From the NCBI RefSeq assembly GCF_018343665.1, contig NZ_JAGYPM010000007.1, positions 62,001-126,000 on the forward strand: a stretch of DNA of 64,000 bases, in the 5' to 3' direction. This document shows positions 60,418 through 64,000 of the stretch, piece by piece. The position numbers were made by a program, and so were the translations under genes. Numbering within the stretch: the stretch's first letter is position 1; every line of letters starts with the position of its first letter. The stretch comes from Cytobacillus citreus (GTDB taxonomy: Bacteria > Bacillota > Bacilli > Bacillales > Cytobacillaceae). The notes below the pieces were generated by a model that was not told where the DNA came from, did not search any database, and saw only the letters and a program-made list of their open reading frames with translations.

Positions 60418-62364
60418 TTATTGAAAATATTGTTTTACGAAATCTGGTATATTCTTATCGGTAAAGCTTTTTATTTCTATCGTACCTTCCTCTTTATAGT
60501 AAAACCCGACCACATATGATCCATCGATATAGCTGTTAGCATTTTGCAAGATCGTTTCAATCTTATTTTTATCCGTTATTTTCAATGTGTTTGAATGACT
60601 TTCCATTTCATCGAATACCTCTTCATACGAGTATCCTCCAGCAAAATTGAGCTCAAGATCATCCTTCCGAGCAACATAGATTTTTGAAATATCTGAAGCA
60701 TTTACTCTAGCATTCTCCAACAATCCTTTTTCGCTGAGCCATTGTTCGAGCTGCTTATATGAAACTCGCCATTCCATTGATATGTTTTTGTCATTCCTTT
60801 GCATAATTTCAATAATGGAATTAGGACCATTAAAATCCTGAGTTTCTTCATATGTAGCACGATTTATTTCTTCTTTTAGAATAGAGAGCATTTCCTTCAA
60901 ATCTTCTGGATCAACAATGACTGCTTTTTTGCTAATCGGTTCAACTGGGCGAATGGTTATTTTTTCGATCTGATCGACATTAACATTGAAAATCTCATTC
61001 GTCGTTCTCTTATATTCATCTGATTCATGAATAAGCTTATAAAAATGAGCATATTCCTTTTTATCGATCTGATAACTTCTTACAAGCGTCTTACCATTTT
61101 TCAATTCATAGGCAAAAAAGGCATTATCTCTATTCATTTTATTATCGGTTTTATTCGAAACTATCTCCTTATGGAGTCTTCTAACTAAATCAATATTTTC
61201 CGGTTCCTTAAGAGAATAAGGCGATTTCTTGTCGCTAAAAAAATAGTAATTATCACTAAGGTGAACACTTTCAATTTCACTCGTATAAGGGACATTTTTT
61301 TCATATTGTGTAAAGTCAAACTGAAATAAAATCACTAGGATTACCATTACACCAGCGTATCTAATGAGCCCTTTTATATGAATTACGATTCTCCAAGATT
61401 TTTGCAGCACCATTTCCGCGACAAAATAACCAAGAATAGCTCCGAATAAATAGCCTGCAATTAGCCAAAAGGTGCCTCCTTCCATTTTTCCAAAGTACAT
61501 GCCACCTAGCAGCATCGTACAAAAGGTTGCTCCATATTTAAAAACAGGCTTTAGAAGTGGAAAAATAAGCGCTTGTGAAACGGCCTCTTGCTTTCTTCTT
61601 TTATACACCCATAAGGAAATTCCATAGAAAGTAAAAATAAGTATAATATAAATGATGATTTCAACTGTCCCTAAAGGGCTATGATCTAAATAAGTAAGTG
61701 CGACAAGTGGTGAAATCGATTCAATCTTGTTTGCCAAGAAATATTGATCAGGAAATCCGTAAAGATAAAATGGCAAATTAAATCCTAATAAAACTAAGAG
61801 ACCAATCGGAAGCAAAAGAATAATATACGTTAAAGCACCTTGAACAGCAGAAAGCCCCGTGATCATCGCTATAAATACCCCTGCCATATATATAAGCAAA
61901 TTGAACATAATCGTAATGCCAAACCATTTAAAAATTTCAGATATCGTAAAAAAATCTGCTAAATTCAAAGGTAAATATAGGGCAAATATGATGATCGCAT
62001 TGATAATATTAGGCAGGATTAAAAAAACACAACCCGCTAACGTATACTGATGAAAAATACTCTCTCTTTTTATAGGAAGACTGTGCATAAAATCGCTATA
62101 TGATCTTACTTGTAAAAATCGAAATAAAAATACTGCTAACAGAACAGGAATGGCAATATTTAATGCTACCTGTATTTCAGAATTAAATTGGAATAAACTT
62201 TCTTCATACACATATTTCCTATGTTCTTCTGAGGAAGATGTCATTAATATTTCTAAAGGGACTGCAATAAATTGACCAAGAAAAAATATGATAGAGACCC
62301 AGCCGACACTTCTTGTTAGTGTCTTCCAAATTTCTCTATTACCCAAGGATATTTTGGACTGCAT
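60418..62364 (-). CDS. ABC-2-type permease with large C-terminal extracytoplasmic or cytosolic domain
   Basis: A 648-residue protein. The first part, to about residue 330, has about eight hydrophobic helices (including FQFNSEIQVALNIAIPVLLA and DFMHSLPIKRESIFHQYTLA, a YtrC/D-type pattern). About 290 hydrophilic residues follow with no known motif (KSPYSLKEPENIDLVRRLHK, FNVNVDQIEKITIRPVEPIS, KIYVARKDDLELNFAGGYSY). It pairs with the ATPase upstream. Start 62364 is used since GGGGGATGTTGGCT precedes it; it overlaps the ATPase gene by 26 bp. The big tail next to an ECF sigma gene could be a sensor, but this is inference. Confidence 0.75.
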   Translation of the reverse strand: MQSKISLGNREIWKTLTRSVGWVSIIFFLGQFIAVPLEILMTSSSEEHRKYVYEESLFQFNSEIQVALNIAIPVLLAVFLFRFLQVRSYSDFMHSLPIKRESIFHQYTLAGCVFLILPNIINAIIIFALYLPLNLADFFTISEIFKWFGITIMFNLLIYMAGVFIAMITGLSAVQGALTYIILLLPIGLLVLLGFNLPFYLYGFPDQYFLANKIESISPLVALTYLDHSPLGTVEIIIYIILIFTFYGISLWVYKRRKQEAVSQALIFPLLKPVFKYGATFCTMLLGGMYFGKMEGGTFWLIAGYLFGAILGYFVAEMVLQKSWRIVIHIKGLIRYAGVMVILVILFQFDFTQYEKNVPYTSEIESVHLSDNYYFFSDKKSPYSLKEPENIDLVRRLHKEIVSNKTDNKMNRDNAFFAYELKNGKTLVRSYQIDKKEYAHFYKLIHESDEYKRTTNEIFNVNVDQIEKITIRPVEPISKKAVIVDPEDLKEMLSILKEEINRATYEETQDFNGPNSIIEIMQRNDKNISMEWRVSYKQLEQWLSEKGLLENARVNASDISKIYVARKDDLELNFAGGYSYEEVFDEMESHSNTLKITDKNKIETILQNANSYIDGSYVVGFYYKEEGTIEIKSFTDKNIPDFVKQYFQ

Positions 62365-63238
62365 AGCCAACATCCCCCATTTCATAAATAAAAATTTCAT
62401 CTAATGTAAGAGGAAGGATATCGAATATGACAGGATTATATTTTTTTACATCAGCAATAATTTCTTCTTCTTTTCCATTCAAAATGAATAGAAGGATACT
62501 TCCCCTTTTTTCCTTATGCAGAACTTTAATATTTTCAAAGATTCCTTGAGGGATAGGACCATTAAATGCAAGTTGAATTTTATGTGTATCTGATTTAAGA
62601 TCGTCCAGTTCTTTTTCAATGATCGTTCGGCCTTTATGCATAATACAGACGAAATCACATATGTCCTCAACTTCTCTTAAATTATGGGAAGATATTAAAA
62701 CTGTCATTTCACGGTCAGCTACATCCTCAATTAACAGGCTTTTTACTTTTTTTCGCATTACTGGATCAAGCCCATCCATCGGTTCATCAAGGATTAGCAC
62801 ATCAGGTTTAGTTGATAACCCTAGAATAAAAGCAGCCTGTCTTTGTATACCCTTCGAAAATTTATGTATTTTCTTTTGAACATTCATTTCAAATACCCTC
62901 ACCAACTCTTCATACCGCTTTTGATCCCAGTTCGGATAAATATTTTCATAGAACTGCGCCATTTGCTTAACAGTATATTGAGGCAGGAAAAAAGGTATAT
63001 CCTGAATAAAAAATAACTTATTCTTTATTTCTGGATTCTCATACACTTGTTGGTCCTCGATGGTAATTAATCCTTCGTCTTGAACGTAAATTCCAGTTAT
63101 TAGCTTTAAAAGTGTTGTTTTTCCTGCACCATTCGAACCAAGCAGTCCATATATAGAACCTTTATTTACGTTAATGCTTACATTTTCAACCGCTTCTAGC
63201 TCATCAAATGACTTCCGAACATTACTAATTTTGATCAT
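62339..63238 (-). CDS. ABC transporter ATP-binding protein (YtrB-like)
   Basis: A 299-residue ATPase: Walker A GSNGAGKTT near residue 36, Q-loop FIQDIP, signature FSKGIQRQ in place of LSGGQ, Walker B VLILDEPMDGLDP and switch His in ISSHNLREVEDI. A C-terminal domain of about 80 residues follows, as in drug-type exporters. Start 63238 is set by GGAGGTGGGATGGAAA and overlaps the regulator stop by 14 bp. Together with the permease it forms an exporter-like ABC complex, probably for a toxic or membrane-active compound. Confidence 0.87.
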   Translation of the reverse strand: MIKISNVRKSFDELEAVENVSINVNKGSIYGLLGSNGAGKTTLLKLITGIYVQDEGLITIEDQQVYENPEIKNKLFFIQDIPFFLPQYTVKQMAQFYENIYPNWDQKRYEELVRVFEMNVQKKIHKFSKGIQRQAAFILGLSTKPDVLILDEPMDGLDPVMRKKVKSLLIEDVADREMTVLISSHNLREVEDICDFVCIMHKGRTIIEKELDDLKSDTHKIQLAFNGPIPQGIFENIKVLHKEKRGSILLFILNGKEEEIIADVKKYNPVIFDILPLTLDEIFIYEMGDVGYAVQNILG

Positions 63239-63620
63239 TTTCCATCCCACCTCCAACTGAAGCTTCAAGATCTTTGATGATTTTAAATAATTCATCTACT
63301 GTCATTCCTAAGTACATAGCTTCTGAAAGCAGCTTAATTAGTTCATTTTTCACCTTTAATAGTTTTTCAGTATCTGGCTTAGGACTGGCAGGGCTGACAA
63401 AACTTCCTTTTCCTTTAATGGAATAAATATATCCTTGTATCTCCAGCTCCCGATAAGCCTTTTGAATCGTATTGGGATTAATTGTCAGCTGTTGGGCCAG
63501 CGTTCTTACTGAAGGTAGCTGTTCATCTGACTTTAATACCTCTGTTATTATCAGCTCTTTAAGCCGTTCAACCAATTGCTCATATATCGGTTTTCGACTT
63601 CTGATATCCAGTTCAAACAT
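63225..63620 (-). CDS. GntR family transcriptional regulator, YtrA subfamily
   Basis: A 131-residue repressor: winged helix over residues 5-75 (SRKPIYEQLVERLKELIITE, SVRTLAQQLTINPNTIQKAY, ELEIQGYIYSIKGKGSFVS) and the short helical tail of YtrA proteins (LLKVKNELIKLLSEAMYLGM). It should repress the ABC/sigma operon it heads. Start 63620 follows GGAGGGTTGGT; the longest frame begins 39 bp upstream inside the operator region. Confidence 0.9.
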   Translation of the reverse strand: MFELDIRSRKPIYEQLVERLKELIITEVLKSDEQLPSVRTLAQQLTINPNTIQKAYRELEIQGYIYSIKGKGSFVSPASPKPDTEKLLKVKNELIKLLSEAMYLGMTVDELFKIIKDLEASVGGGMENDQN

Positions 63621-63644
63621 ACCAACCCTCCAATCTGTATACAG

Positions 63645-63665
63645 TGTACTACGACTCATAGTACA
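63645..63665. promoter_or_regulatory. Probable operator of the second YtrA-type operon
   Basis: TGTACTA-CGACTCA-TAGTACA is a perfect 7-7-7 inverted repeat 25 bp before the regulator start. Next to it lies a second palindrome, CTGTATACAG (63635-63644). Confidence 0.75.
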
Positions 63666-63746
63666 GTTAATACAGTTTGATTATATTACATAAATTTAGA
63701 AATGGGAATAGGGTATGTAAAATAATTTTAAGTGGCGGATATATTG

Positions 63747-63780
63747 AAAAAAGGAAAAGCGGCAGCCGCTTTTCCTTTTT
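63747..63780. terminator. Strong bidirectional terminator
   Basis: AAAAAGGAAAAGCGGC followed by GCCGCTTTTCCTTTTT around a 2-base loop. It ends the formate-dehydrogenase-like gene on the minus strand. Confidence 0.88.
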
Positions 63781-63788
63781 CTATATTG

Positions 63789-64000
63789 CTATTGAAGTGC
63801 TCTTATTTTAACCGCGCATGCTTTAAATTCTGCAGTACCGGAAATTGGATCGAATTCATTAATGGTTAACACATTTGTTGGAACCTCACTAAAATGGAAG
63901 CTCATAAATACAAGGCCAGGAGCAACCTGATCAGTCACTTTCGCTTTAACTGTTACAGCACCCCTTCTCGAACTTACTTCAACTAAATCACCTGATTCAA
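63789..64000 (-). CDS. Formate dehydrogenase-like molybdoprotein alpha subunit, C-terminal end only
   Basis: The frame enters from the right edge and ends at TAG 63789. The last 70 residues read ESGDLVEVSSRRGAVTVKAK, VAPGLVFMSFHF, LTINEFDPISGTAEFKACAV and KIRALQ. This is the end of the molybdopterin-dinucleotide-binding domain of bacterial formate dehydrogenase H/YrhE/YjgC-type proteins (family pattern PGVVFMPFHF...NxLT...DP.SGTPEFK.CAVKI). The start and cofactor domains lie outside the window. Confidence 0.88.
   Translation of the reverse strand, partial: ESGDLVEVSSRRGAVTVKAKVTDQVAPGLVFMSFHFSEVPTNVLTINEFDPISGTAEFKACAVKIRALQ

Overview
The window reads as chromosome of a low-GC, Gram-positive, Bacillaceae-type bacterium. 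Most genes have strong AGGAGG-type ribosome binding sites. Lipoproteins carry classic lipoboxes and exported proteins have Bacillus-like signal peptides. There is a PhoP-type direct-repeat box before an alkaline phosphatase, YtrA-type GntR/ABC operons, and a bacteriocin locus of a kind known from Bacillus. I cannot name the species. No rRNA or tRNA gene was seen.

1-6.3 kb: end of a DppA-like D-aminopeptidase gene, a polar amino-acid ABC transporter, an iron-alcohol-dehydrogenase remnant, a membrane-anchored HtrA-like protease without PDZ, a YdjM-like membrane hydrolase, a small orphan gene and a two-gene set of membrane-anchored proteins. 6.3-10.9 kb is a decay zone. It holds short repeats about 70 bp apart, fragments of a BlaR1/class D beta-lactamase domain and of arsC, a secreted glycerophosphodiesterase, and a large low-complexity gene that looks frameshifted.

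10.9-17.2 kb: a MenC/N-acylamino-acid racemase family enzyme, an FMN reductase, a CxxCxG mini-protein, then a cyclic-di-GMP module: an HD-GYP protein and a GAF-GGDEF protein whose leader is a c-di-GMP-I riboswitch with its own terminator. A DmpA-type peptidase follows. 17.4-23.6 kb is a thiazole/oxazole-modified bacteriocin locus of the heterocycloanthracin/sonorensin type: a Cys/Gly/Phe-rich precursor, a ThiF-like maturation protein, a YcaO cyclodehydratase and a SagB dehydrogenase. 24-27.7 kb: a secreted M14 carboxypeptidase and a YyaE-like molybdopterin oxidoreductase.

27.9-47.7 kb is rich in mobile-element debris: a group II intron relic next to a broken intron reverse transcriptase, and a TnpB element inserted in a serine-resolvase gene so that both flanks still encode resolvase. 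Dispersed GCGCCC..GGAAYAAG repeats also lie here. Between them are functional genes: MFS carriers, a beta/gamma-crystallin-like secreted protein, alkaline phosphatase, DinB, TerC, a PAS-GGDEF-EAL protein and a GntR-ABC-permease operon.

47.7-64 kb is metabolic. A GntR/FCD-regulated operon joins a TRAP transporter, a family III CoA-transferase and an HMG-CoA-lyase family enzyme, which together suggest import, CoA activation and cleavage of a 3-hydroxy-3-methylglutarate-like acid. Then come pssA, two tandem copies of a hairpin repeat, and a fatty-acid-type operon (acyl-CoA ligase, thiolase, acyl-CoA dehydrogenase with internal deletions, SDR dehydrogenase). The end holds a second GntR-ABC-permease operon that finishes with an ECF sigma factor, and the tail of a formate-dehydrogenase-like protein.
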